Shown: positions 31,274-38,516 of the stretch, one piece after another | Layout: each line of letters begins with the position of its first letter | Numbering within the stretch: the stretch's first letter is position 1 | Assembly (NCBI RefSeq): GCF_032922745.1 | Contig: NZ_CP136693.1 | Coordinates: 3,534,001-3,598,000 of the forward strand | DNA from: Marinobacter salarius | Lineage (GTDB): Bacteria; Pseudomonadota; Gammaproteobacteria; Pseudomonadales; Oleiphilaceae | Reading direction: 5' to 3' | DNA length: 64,000 nt | The notes under the pieces: model-generated | Databases searched by the model: none | What the model saw: the letters and a program-made list of their open reading frames with translations, nothing else | Told to the model about the DNA's origin: nothing | Translations under genes and position numbers: made by a program

Positions 31274-31614
31274 TGGGGGCATCACTGAAGCCCGGTCCGT
31301 GGCAACCAACATCGCAGCCCACACCGCTGCCCTTGCACCCAGATTCGCCGGCGCATCATTATTGGAACCACCACCAATGATGCGGTGAATGAACCTGAAC
31401 ATCAGAATAGCAGGTAAGCAAGGAACCCACTCTCGGCGGACAGCCCCACACGGCTAACTCCAATTTCGAAACCAGCGCCGGTGACCAATTGCGCTGCCAG
31501 CAACACGCCAATTTCTCGGGCCTTGGCAGAGCAACAAGCCTGCCGGTTTTGCTGCCAGTTTTCGGCCAAGGCCATGAGCATCCAACCACCCGAAAAGTGC
31601 AAAGCCACACCAGC
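31274..31614 (-). other. Gene-less cassette, type B (copy 4)
   Basis: Identical by eye to 28034-28374; the duplicated unit is exactly one cassette of 424 bp, 3240 bp from its twin. No supported gene. Confidence 0.8.
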
Positions 31615-31683
31615 TAACGCCCGCATTTGCGGCTTGGTTTGTAGCGCAGTGGAAAACCAGTCCGACAACATGCGATTGTTATA
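31615..31683 (-). repeat. attC54
   Basis: Mixed type (CCCGCATTTGCGGCTTGGTTTG). Cores at 31615 and 31678. It closes the IS5-split cassette. Confidence 0.85.
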
Positions 31684-32412
31684 GGGCAACACTCGGATCT
31701 GGTTAATGTTTTTTGTGATCATTGTTTCCTAGTACTTTCCAAGCATGAAGCCCAGCGCCGCACCGGCGGCCAGCCAGCCCCATGAAAATGTGCTTTTCTG
31801 ATAGAGCTTACCTAAATGCTCGCCAATCTGCTGAAGCTCTAGCCGTAAATCATTGAGTATACTGTTTTCGCCGAATTCATTAGACTCTTGATATTCACCT
31901 TTGTCGCCAAGTAGCGCTTTATGTAACTCGGCAACTTGAGTGTTTAAATACTCTAAACGTTTTTCTCGCCGCTCGTCCGCATCTTCAATTTCTTCAAATG
32001 GCAGCTCTCCTGACCAGCTATCTTTGAACCATTCAGGATGTTTAGCAGAAAGGTATTCTGCTCTAGAGTTGAAATAATTGGGGTAATCCATTGTGCTATG
32101 TTCATCTGGGGCATCCCAGCAAGCCTGTTTTAAAGCACTTCTTGTTTCTTCGCTTGTGAAAAATGAGTCATTGTAAATGGCGGAATCCAGAAATTCCTTC
32201 CCGTCTTTATCAAAACCATCAGATACATCCTCAGGTTTCGCCCACCTTAAATTGGCGTAATATCCCTTTCTGAGGGCCACATCATCGTGGCTTTTTAAAT
32301 CTTTAAATTCATCGCTATAGTTCCCAATAATCTTTACAAGAGCAGTGCGCACATATGAGAAAGTCTCATCTTCTTTCTTATCGTTAGACCGCCAGCGGTC
32401 GACTACATTTAG

Positions 32413-33569
32413 GGAGACTCTGAATAAGTCTCAAAATCAGCGATAATATGGCCATCGCCAACCGCATAGGATTCGTTGCCACCATGGATCAGATCACTTT
32501 CTCCGAAGCTGAGTACCAGACCAAGAAGCGCAAGACGCGTCGCGAGATCTTTCTGGAACGGATGGACAAGCTGATTCCGTGGAAGCAGTTGGAGAAGAAG
32601 GTAGCCCGTTATTACCCCAAGGGTCAGAACGGTCGGCCTCCGTATCCGCTGCCTGCCATGCTTCGAGTTCACTGCATGCAGTTGTTCTATAACCTGAGCG
32701 ACCCGGCGATGGAAGACGCTCTTTACGAGATCGAATCCATGCGCCACTTCGCTGGCCTGAAGCTGGACCGCTTGCCGGACGAGACCACCATTCTCAACTT
32801 CCGGCATTTCCTGGAGCAGCACGGTCTTGGCAAGGCGCTGTTTAAAGAGGTGAATAAACACTTGGAGAAGAACGGCCTGATGCTGCGTGAAGGCAGCATC
32901 GTAGATGCCACCATTATTTCTGCTCCAAGCTCCACCAAGAACAGCACTGGCAAGCGCGATCCTGAAATGCACCAGACCAGAAAGGGCAACGAATGGCACT
33001 TCGGCATGAAGATGCACATTGGTGTCGACGATACGCTTGGCCTGATTCATAGCATCGATACCACCGCTGCCAACGTGCACGACATCGTGCCCACCGACAA
33101 GCTGCTGCACGGTGAAGAGCAACGGGTCTTCGGCGATGCCGGGTACCTTGGCATTCAGAAGCGGGATGAGCATAAGCACCGTGAAAACGTCTCCTGGTTC
33201 ATTGCCAAACGGCCTGGCACCCGGAAGAAGCTGGATGCTGACAAGCTGAAAGCCGAGAAAATCAAAGCCAGTGTTCGTGCCAAAGTGGAGCATCCCTTCC
33301 GGTACATTAAACAGGTCTTCGGTTATAGCAAGGTCCGCTATCGCGGTCTAGCCAAGAACAACAACCGGCTGCATTTGCTGGCCGCGTTCAGCAACCTGCT
33401 GATTGGTGAAAAATACATGCTGGCGTAGGGCCAGTGCGCCTGTTTTTCGCCAAAATGGCGGGAATCGGGCAAGAAACACACAACTAACGGGAAAATAGTG
33501 TCTGAATCTTCGATTTTTTGCCGGTTAAACCCAAGATCGGCAAATATCAGCAGTTATTCAGACCTTCCC
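32413..33569 (+). mobile_element. IS5-family element (1157 bp)
   Basis: The ends are related inverted repeats sharing TCTGAATAA. TAG flanks both sides (32410-32412 and 33570-33572); if the usual 4-bp YTAR target is assumed, the outer base differs. It contains one full-length transposase gene. Confidence 0.9.
32448..33428 (+). CDS. IS5-family transposase
   Basis: 326 residues. Catalytic residues: Asp in GSIVDATIISAP, Asp in VFGDAGYLG, and Glu in AKVEHPFRYIKQVFGY, the YREK-type signature of IS5. The N-terminal region (RPPYPLPAMLRVHCMQLFYN) is the DUF772 domain common to the IS5 group. The frame is intact, so the element could be active. Confidence 0.95.
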   Translation: MAIANRIGFVATMDQITFSEAEYQTKKRKTRREIFLERMDKLIPWKQLEKKVARYYPKGQNGRPPYPLPAMLRVHCMQLFYNLSDPAMEDALYEIESMRHFAGLKLDRLPDETTILNFRHFLEQHGLGKALFKEVNKHLEKNGLMLREGSIVDATIISAPSSTKNSTGKRDPEMHQTRKGNEWHFGMKMHIGVDDTLGLIHSIDTTAANVHDIVPTDKLLHGEEQRVFGDAGYLGIQKRDEHKHRENVSWFIAKRPGTRKKLDADKLKAEKIKASVRAKVEHPFRYIKQVFGYSKVRYRGLAKNNNRLHLLAAFSNLLIGEKYMLA

Positions 33570-34317
33570 TAGTGCCTTCATATCGTGTGGGCCATCAGGT
33601 ACCAATCGATCTGAAAGATAGCTAAGGACATGTGCAGCTCTTTTATTTACAGGAAACTCCTTAAAAAGACGCCAAGCCGCTGAAAAAACCGCGTTGTATC
33701 TATACTCATCATAACCATCCATCCAAGTGCTACTATAAGGGGTGGACAACCGTTCATTTCTGGTGCTCATCGCCACCATACTTATCCATAAATTGTCATC
33801 TACATCGGAAAAGTGGCCGGATTTCTCGTAAACAGCCTCTAATATTCCAGAGGGTAAGAATTTATTACTAAGGAGTTCGTTTAGTAGCGTAACTCCATCA
33901 TCGTCCGTTTCAGAGTTTTCGTTTTGCCTTTCTTCTTCTAGCAGCGCTGGAATAACGTCATCATTCAAGACCCAGCTTTCATCCAGAAATATTGGCCTAA
34001 CCGACCTTCCAGATAAAGCTGCTCTTTTAATGGTTGGGTCATCTGATTTGAAGAGTGAGTAGCCAACAGAAGGAACCTCGCCATAAAGCGCAAGGCCTAA
34101 ATTGATCAATTTCTCATTGCGTGACAATAGAGAATTTTCAAGTTGATCTCGCTTCTCGTCACCCAATGTGTGCTTTTCTACTACATTATCCTTAAGCCAC
34201 TCAAACACATATTCCGGTGCTGCATTAACCAACTGATATTCAATTGCCCACAATTCCATTCGCATACCTTAAATTTTTACCTAAATTAGCTCTATCGCCC
34301 TGGCTTGAGCAGCCCTA

Positions 34318-34398
34318 TAACGCCTGCATAAACGGCGCCCGACTAGGGCGTCCGGTGGAGGGCCATCGGCCCGGAACGTATTTAATGCGTTGGTTAGA
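34318..34398 (-). repeat. attC55
   Basis: Family 3. Cores at 34318 and 34393. It closes the type E gene-less cassette. Confidence 0.9.
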
Positions 34399-34705
34399 AG
34401 CCGGTCACCCGTTGGTCTCCGGTCCGCACCAAAACGTCCATGCGTACTCCAGAGAAGCCCCGCACCTGCTCGCGGTCCGGCACCGATACACACCATCAAC
34501 CTACCCCGCTTACTCAAAACTTTCGGCGAACAGCCCCACAACCTGGGAACGTTGCCGATAACCCGTAAAAAACCAATGCCGGCTACCAAATTGGATGCGG
34601 AGTTCGATGGCCTTGGCCGTTACCGAAAGCTTAAATCTTTACTCCAGATTTTCCGCCAAGGCCCATGCACCCAACCACCATAAAAATGACCGAGGCCTTG
34701 GCTTA
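34399..34705 (-). other. Gene-less cassette, type E
   Basis: About 307 bp without a supported gene. It has GGCCTTGGCC near 34610 and CCGCCAAGGCCC near 34660, and a second GGCCTTGGC beside the right attC, but otherwise it is only weakly like types A to D. Confidence 0.7.
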
Positions 34706-34806
34706 TAACGCCAATATTCAGCGGCGACCTTTTTGCAGCGCAGCGGAGAAAAGGGCGTCCGGTGGAGGCCCTTCAGGGCCGGAACGAACTGGAATGACTG
34801 GTTAGA
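34706..34806 (-). repeat. attC56
   Basis: Family 3, long form. Cores at 34706 and 34801. It closes the cassette of 34824-35219. Confidence 0.9.
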
Positions 34807-34823
34807 AACTTTTTGCACGGTCT

Positions 34824-35219
34824 CTACCTTTCCGATTTGTACACGATCCAGTTCCGATAGGACTCTGGCTTGATTTCCTCAGTTTCCACTGGCTTAACGG
34901 GAACCCGGGATAACCACTGCTCTGAGTCAATTTGCTCGAACGTTTCGGACCTAACCTTGTACACATATCCCACCTGATCCCAATCCACCTCGGTATCCTT
35001 TAGCACGATACGAGGTGGACGCTCCGAGGTTTCAACAGAGAAAACTGCCCCGTCACCGAGAGGGCGATATGAAATTGCAAAAGGGATTGCCAACTCGCGC
35101 TCTGAAACAGCATAAACGCCGTGCTCATTATCCGCCATGCCATATCCAACGCCCTGCGTCGGATTGAGCAGATCTAGCTTTTTTCGAGTACCGTGATACA
35201 GATATTCGGGCTTACTCAT
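34824..35219 (-). CDS. Cassette protein with a possible ADP-ribosyltransferase-like fold
   Basis: 131 residues. YLYHGTRKKLDLLNP at residues 6-20 resembles the first strand of PARP/ART-like folds, where His and Gly-Thr contact NAD. GVYAVSERELAIPFA then fits the following strand-helix. A catalytic Glu cannot be placed with confidence. It may equally be an inactive or unrelated fold. No partner gene shares the cassette. Confidence 0.55.
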   Translation of the reverse strand: MSKPEYLYHGTRKKLDLLNPTQGVGYGMADNEHGVYAVSERELAIPFAISYRPLGDGAVFSVETSERPPRIVLKDTEVDWDQVGYVYKVRSETFEQIDSEQWLSRVPVKPVETEEIKPESYRNWIVYKSER

Positions 35220-35234
35220 CGCTCGACTCGTTTC

Positions 35235-35335
35235 TAACGCCGATGTTAAGCGGCGACCTTTTTGGAGCGAAGCGGAGAAAAGGGCGTCCGGTGGACGGCC
35301 GTCAGGCCGGGAACGAACTTGAACGACTGGTTACA
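35235..35335 (-). repeat. attC57
   Basis: Family 3, identical to attC48. Cores at 35235 and 35330. It closes the attI-proximal cassette. Confidence 0.9.
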
Positions 35336-35351
35336 AAGCAAGTACACCCGT

Positions 35352-35678
35352 TTACCCCCGCTGCTCTGCCGAAAACTGATGTTCGATGACTTCATAGTGC
35401 TGCACCGAAAGGTCGGGCTCAAGCTGATAAACCTCATCTTCCGGGTAAAGGCGCGCCTGCGAAATATCGTTGCCAGCGAACGCCTTGATCGATTCCAGGT
35501 TGTCCCAGTACGTGATGAGGGTGAGTTCAATTTCGGCCGCCAAGGAACGGCGTAAAATCTGAGCGCCGAGAAAGCCTGGTGTTGCGGACGAATCCTTGAT
35601 GCCGGTTTGGTAAAGATAGCCTGTGAACCCTTCATTGTGGGCTTCAGGCACTCGGCATTTCCATTCCCTGGCGATCAT
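35352..35678 (-). CDS. ABM-like protein, copy 2 (first cassette after attI)
   Basis: 108 residues, identical in protein sequence to the copy at 29053-29379. As the first cassette it is probably the most recent insertion and the best expressed from any integrase-side promoter. The nucleotide unit 35235-35702 (468 bp) matches 28936-29403 to the cassette edge. Confidence 0.85.
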   Translation of the reverse strand: MIAREWKCRVPEAHNEGFTGYLYQTGIKDSSATPGFLGAQILRRSLAAEIELTLITYWDNLESIKAFAGNDISQARLYPEDEVYQLEPDLSVQHYEVIEHQFSAEQRG

Positions 35679-35702
35679 CGCTATGCACTTTCCCTTGCTT
35701 TG

Positions 35703-35785
35703 TAACAGCTAATTCAACGACAAATGACATCTACCAAAAACGCGCCTATTTCCATGCGCCCAGATGTCACTGACCATAATTTCCT
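35703..35785 (-). other. attI recombination region
   Basis: On the minus strand the first cassette begins at GTTACAAAG right after AATTAGCT, the expected attI/cassette junction (near 35705). The 8-bp inverted repeat TGACATCT (35725-35732) / AGATGTCA (35762-35769) lies nearby. The left limit is clear; the right limit of attI is a guess. Confidence 0.7.
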
Positions 35786-35985
35786 TTATTTTCAATGAAT
35801 TAAAATGCTCAACAACTGCCCAGTCTGAAAATAAGCGTCAATTGTCAAGTTTCACCCAGTACACCTGTTCGCTTATCTGAAATAGATCCTCAACGACTAT
35901 TCCATATCTTTCATAGAGTTGTCAGCTCATTGGCACAAAATTTACGAAGTTTTGCGACAATTGTCGTATATCTCCGTTTTTCACC
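35786..35985. other. Spacer between attI and intI, possible cassette promoter region
   Basis: No gene seen. A perfect minus-strand TTGACA lies at 35843-35848, but without a convincing -10 at normal spacing, so a cassette promoter is not proven. A 12-bp perfect palindrome CGACAATTGTCG lies at 35955-35966. Confidence 0.5.
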
Positions 35986-36014
35986 GTGAAATAACCCAAA
36001 AGTAGGCCTAAAAT
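35986..36014 (+). promoter_or_regulatory. Putative intI promoter
   Basis: GTGAAA (35986-35991) and TAAAAT (36009-36014) with a 17-bp spacer. The LexA box starts one base later and covers the expected transcription start. Confidence 0.55.
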
Positions 36015-36015
36015 G

Positions 36016-36031
36016 CTGTATAAATAAACAG
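36016..36031 (+). promoter_or_regulatory. LexA box of intI
   Basis: CTGTATAAATAAACAG matches the gammaproteobacterial SOS consensus CTGT-N8-ACAG exactly at the fixed positions. Placement between the -10 and the start predicts LexA repression and induction by DNA damage. Confidence 0.85.
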
Positions 36032-36047
36032 CATGGAGGCTGAGCCG

Positions 36048-37040
36048 ATGATTTTGGATGTACCACCAAAGTTGCCAGACAACCCTACCCGCTTTATGGA
36101 TCAGCTGCGCACACTGATTCGTAGCCGAAATATGGCCTACAAGACTGAACAGACGTACTGCCACTGGATCAAGCGCTTCATCCGTTTTCATGGTATGCAG
36201 CATCCTTCCGCGTGTTCGGCAAAAGAGGTGGAACAATTTCTATCGCACCTTGCGGTGCAGCGTAACAACAGTGTCAGTACCCAGCGGACTGCGCTGAATG
36301 CCCTCGTGTTTCTGTTCCGCGAGTTTCTGGAGCAGCCCCTGGATGAACTATCGTTTGAAATGGCACGAAAACCCAGACGCTTACCCACCGTTTTTACCCA
36401 TGATGAAGCCAAAGCCGTTATCAACGGCCTGGAAGGCGCTCCTCAGTTGGTTGCGCGCCTGATGTATGGCTCCGGCCTGCGAATCAACGAAGCCTTGAGA
36501 CTTAGAGTGAAAGATGTGGATTTCGGGATGCAGCAAATCATCGTGCGCAGTGGAAAAGGCAATAAGGACAGAACAACCTTGCTCCCGGACTCATTGGCAG
36601 AGCCATTAACCCTGCAAATTGACGCTTGCTTGGTTCAGCACAAGAAAGACCTGGCCGGCGGTCATGGCGAAGTCTATATGCCCTTTTCTCTGAATCAAAA
36701 ATACCCCAGCGGAGGCAAAGAACCTGCCTGGCAATATCTGTTTCCAGCCGCCAAGTTATCCATGGATCCGCGTAGCGGCGTCTTACGCCGGCACCATCTT
36801 CTGGATCGCGGTGTTCAACGGGCCATCGGGTTAGCTATTCGTGAGGCGGGAGTATACAAGCAGGCAAACAGCCACGCGTTTCGCCATAGCTTTGCCACTC
36901 GCCTACTGGAAAACGGATACGATATTCGCACTATTCAGAAGCTGCTGGGCCACGCCGACGTGCGCACCACTGAAATCTACACACATGTGGTTCGTAAAGG
37001 AGGCTTTGGAGTTCGCAGCCCGATAGACGACACCTTCTAA
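36048..37040 (+). CDS. intI: Integron integrase
   Basis: 330 residues from the ATG at 36048, chosen because GGAGG lies eight bases upstream; an ATG at 36033 adjoins the LexA box. The protein is a tyrosine recombinase with Arg in YGSGLRINEALRLRVKD, HAFRHSFATRLL, LGH and the nucleophile Tyr in TEIYTHV. The integron-specific insert is present (PAWQYLFPAAKLSMDPRSG, then VLRRHHLL). It recombines attI and folded attC strands to gain, lose and shuffle cassettes. It is transcribed away from the array, as usual. Confidence 0.97.
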   Translation: MILDVPPKLPDNPTRFMDQLRTLIRSRNMAYKTEQTYCHWIKRFIRFHGMQHPSACSAKEVEQFLSHLAVQRNNSVSTQRTALNALVFLFREFLEQPLDELSFEMARKPRRLPTVFTHDEAKAVINGLEGAPQLVARLMYGSGLRINEALRLRVKDVDFGMQQIIVRSGKGNKDRTTLLPDSLAEPLTLQIDACLVQHKKDLAGGHGEVYMPFSLNQKYPSGGKEPAWQYLFPAAKLSMDPRSGVLRRHHLLDRGVQRAIGLAIREAGVYKQANSHAFRHSFATRLLENGYDIRTIQKLLGHADVRTTEIYTHVVRKGGFGVRSPIDDTF

Positions 37041-37312
37041 CTTTCCCAGCGGCTTTCCGGAATGCGCTGTACGTGGATATGCCCGATCAGGCGAATGGTG
37101 GGGCGAATCAGGAATTGGAAACTGCCAATAATGAACAGCCAGATGGCCGCCTTCTCGTGTTCGGGAAACAGAAACAGGACGCTGCCCACCAGAAACCAGA
37201 TGGCGATCAGGAAATCATTGATGATGCTGAGCACTTCGTAACGGCGCCGTATAACCAGTTCTTCATGGCCTAACCGAAAGGTTAGTGGGTTATCTGTACG
37301 GTCTTCAGCCAT
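37037..37312 (-). CDS. YrhK-domain membrane protein
   Basis: 91 residues. RRYEVLSIINDFLIAIWFLV followed by FLFPEHEKAAIWLFIIGSFQ is the YrhK domain, a two-helix membrane unit of unknown function. Convergent with intI, overlapping its stop region by 4 bp. Confidence 0.8.
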   Translation of the reverse strand: MAEDRTDNPLTFRLGHEELVIRRRYEVLSIINDFLIAIWFLVGSVLFLFPEHEKAAIWLFIIGSFQFLIRPTIRLIGHIHVQRIPESRWES

Positions 37313-37343
37313 TACACATCCTGTTTCCGGTGGGTTTGGTGAA

Positions 37344-37691
37344 TTATTGCATGTCTTTGTAGGCTGCGTCGGTGCGCGCCGCCATGATGTAATCGTTTTT
37401 GTGCAGGCCGCCTATCTTGTGGGTCCACCAGCGTACGGTGACCTTGCCATATTCCAGAAGGATGGCGGGGTGGTGCCCTTCCTCTTCGGCCAGGTCACCC
37501 ACCTTGTTGGTAAATGCCTGGGCCTGGGCGAAATTCTTGAGCTTGAACACTCGCTGTAACTGTTCCTCCCCGTCCAGCTCAATCTCCTGCCAGTCGGGTA
37601 CATCTTTACCCAGGGCTTGCTTCTGATCGGCAGTGACTGTGGGAGCATCTGCGCTGCAGGCTTCACAGCTTTGTTTCGTCAGTTCACTCAT
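37344..37691 (-). CDS. phhB: Pterin-4a-carbinolamine dehydratase
   Basis: 115 residues from the ATG at 37691 with GGAGG upstream. EEEGHHPAILLEYGKVTVRW carries the catalytic His pair of the family, and KNFAQAQAFTNKVGDLAEE precedes it. The enzyme dehydrates 4a-hydroxytetrahydrobiopterin during aromatic amino-acid hydroxylation. No phenylalanine hydroxylase gene is next to it. A short Cys-containing N-terminal extension (SCEACSADAP) is usual for this group. Confidence 0.92.
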   Translation of the reverse strand: MSELTKQSCEACSADAPTVTADQKQALGKDVPDWQEIELDGEEQLQRVFKLKNFAQAQAFTNKVGDLAEEEGHHPAILLEYGKVTVRWWTHKIGGLHKNDYIMAARTDAAYKDMQ

Positions 37692-37785
37692 TTCAACCTC
37701 CATGGTTGATGGCTGTACTACTAAGCGTGGGTTCGTTCCGCCACATTATCAACCCACTGCTTGAAATCCTGTCTTTTTCAGAATA

Positions 37786-37801
37786 CTGTATATTTAAACA
37801 G
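37786..37801 (+). promoter_or_regulatory. LexA box of imuA-imuB-dnaE2
   Basis: CTGTATATTTAAACAG within the longer palindrome ATACTGTATATTTAAACAGT, close to the best SOS consensus. It ends 17 bp before the imuA ATG. Confidence 0.9.
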
Positions 37802-37818
37802 TATATAGAGAACTTTCC

Positions 37819-38508
37819 ATGAGCGAGATTCTGAATACGCTGATGCAGGACGACCGTGTGTGGCAGGGTCAGCACCATACCCGCACTGGTCGGCCAACGG
37901 AGCCAACCGGTTACCAGGTGCTGGACAACCAGCTCGGCGGTGTTGGCTGGCCCCGTGGGGCGTTGAGTGAGTGCCTGCTGGATGAGCCCGGCATTGGTGA
38001 GCTGCACCTGCTGCTCCCCCTGATGCAACGGCTTTCTCAGGCAGGTAAGACCGTCTTCTGGCTGAACCCTCCCCATACACCCTACGCCCCTGCCCTGGCC
38101 CGCGAAGGGGTCAATCTGGATCAGGTCATACTGATCAACACCGAAGACGATGGCGACTTCCTGTGGACACTGGAAAACTGCCTGCGTTCACCGGTCACCG
38201 GCCTGGTGATGGCCTGGCCCGGAAAACTGGCTGCCCGTGACATACGGCGCTTGCAACTGGCTGCGGAGGCCGGCAGCAATGTGTGCGTGCTGTTCCGCGA
38301 ACGGCGTCATGCCGAACAGAACTCCCCGGCGGCGCTACGCCTGGATCTGACGGCAGGAAGTCAACAGGCGCTCAAGGTCAATGTTCTGAAACGTCGCGGC
38401 AGTTGGCCCGGCCAATGTTGCTCCGTAGCCATGTCTCACCGGGCGGATCTGGCCTTCCGGGAAGCCCCCCGGGTGGTCCAGGGCCCCTGGGCCGGCAAGA
38501 CCGGGTAA
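37819..38508 (+). CDS. imuA: ImuA, SOS mutagenesis protein
   Basis: 229 residues. The RecA/SulA-like fold: GYQVLDNQLGGVGWPRGALSE near 30-50 and LLLPLMQRLSQAGKTVFWLN in the core. Works with ImuB and DnaE2 in damage-induced, error-prone synthesis past lesions. First gene of an operon; imuB starts eight bases after its stop. The LexA box upstream predicts SOS control. Confidence 0.9.
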   Translation: MSEILNTLMQDDRVWQGQHHTRTGRPTEPTGYQVLDNQLGGVGWPRGALSECLLDEPGIGELHLLLPLMQRLSQAGKTVFWLNPPHTPYAPALAREGVNLDQVILINTEDDGDFLWTLENCLRSPVTGLVMAWPGKLAARDIRRLQLAAEAGSNVCVLFRERRHAEQNSPAALRLDLTAGSQQALKVNVLKRRGSWPGQCCSVAMSHRADLAFREAPRVVQGPWAGKTG

Positions 38509-38516
38509 GGCGTATC

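Larger units (their letters stand above)
31729..34259 (-). pseudogene. 456-aa cassette gene split by an IS5-family element
   Basis: The first part runs from the ATG at 34259 (MELWAIEYQL, AAGGT upstream) to 33570. The second runs from 32412 to the stop at 31729. Removing the IS and one CTA gives a continuous 456-residue frame through the junction HDMKAL-NVVDRW. The product is acidic and helical, with a C-terminal membrane segment (WGWLAAGAALGFMLGKY). It is the largest cassette product here. No family is recognised. Confidence 0.85.
591..37040 (-). mobile_element. Chromosomal integron (superintegron): intI, attI and 57 attC-bounded cassettes
   Basis: The array reads leftwards from attI. On the + strand each attC begins TAACGC (R' side) and ends GTTAN (R'' side), 56-110 bp apart, with internal inverted repeats. 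Each attC belongs to the cassette on its right. I sort them as: family 1 (TTGCAGCATGCGCGCC), family 2 (GAGGTAACCGGCGCC with CCAAAAGCG/CGCTTTTGG arms), family 3 (GGCGTCCGGTGG ... GGAACG), family 4 (GGCGTCCGGCGGCC ... GGCCGCG), family 5 (short, GTCCGAGTGNCGCG or ATCCGAGTG), and mixed others. In all, 41 cassettes hold genes and 16 hold none that I can support. Many genes take their stop codon from the R'' core of their own attC. Only the brnT/brnA cassette has its genes clearly reversed. Confidence 0.95.
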
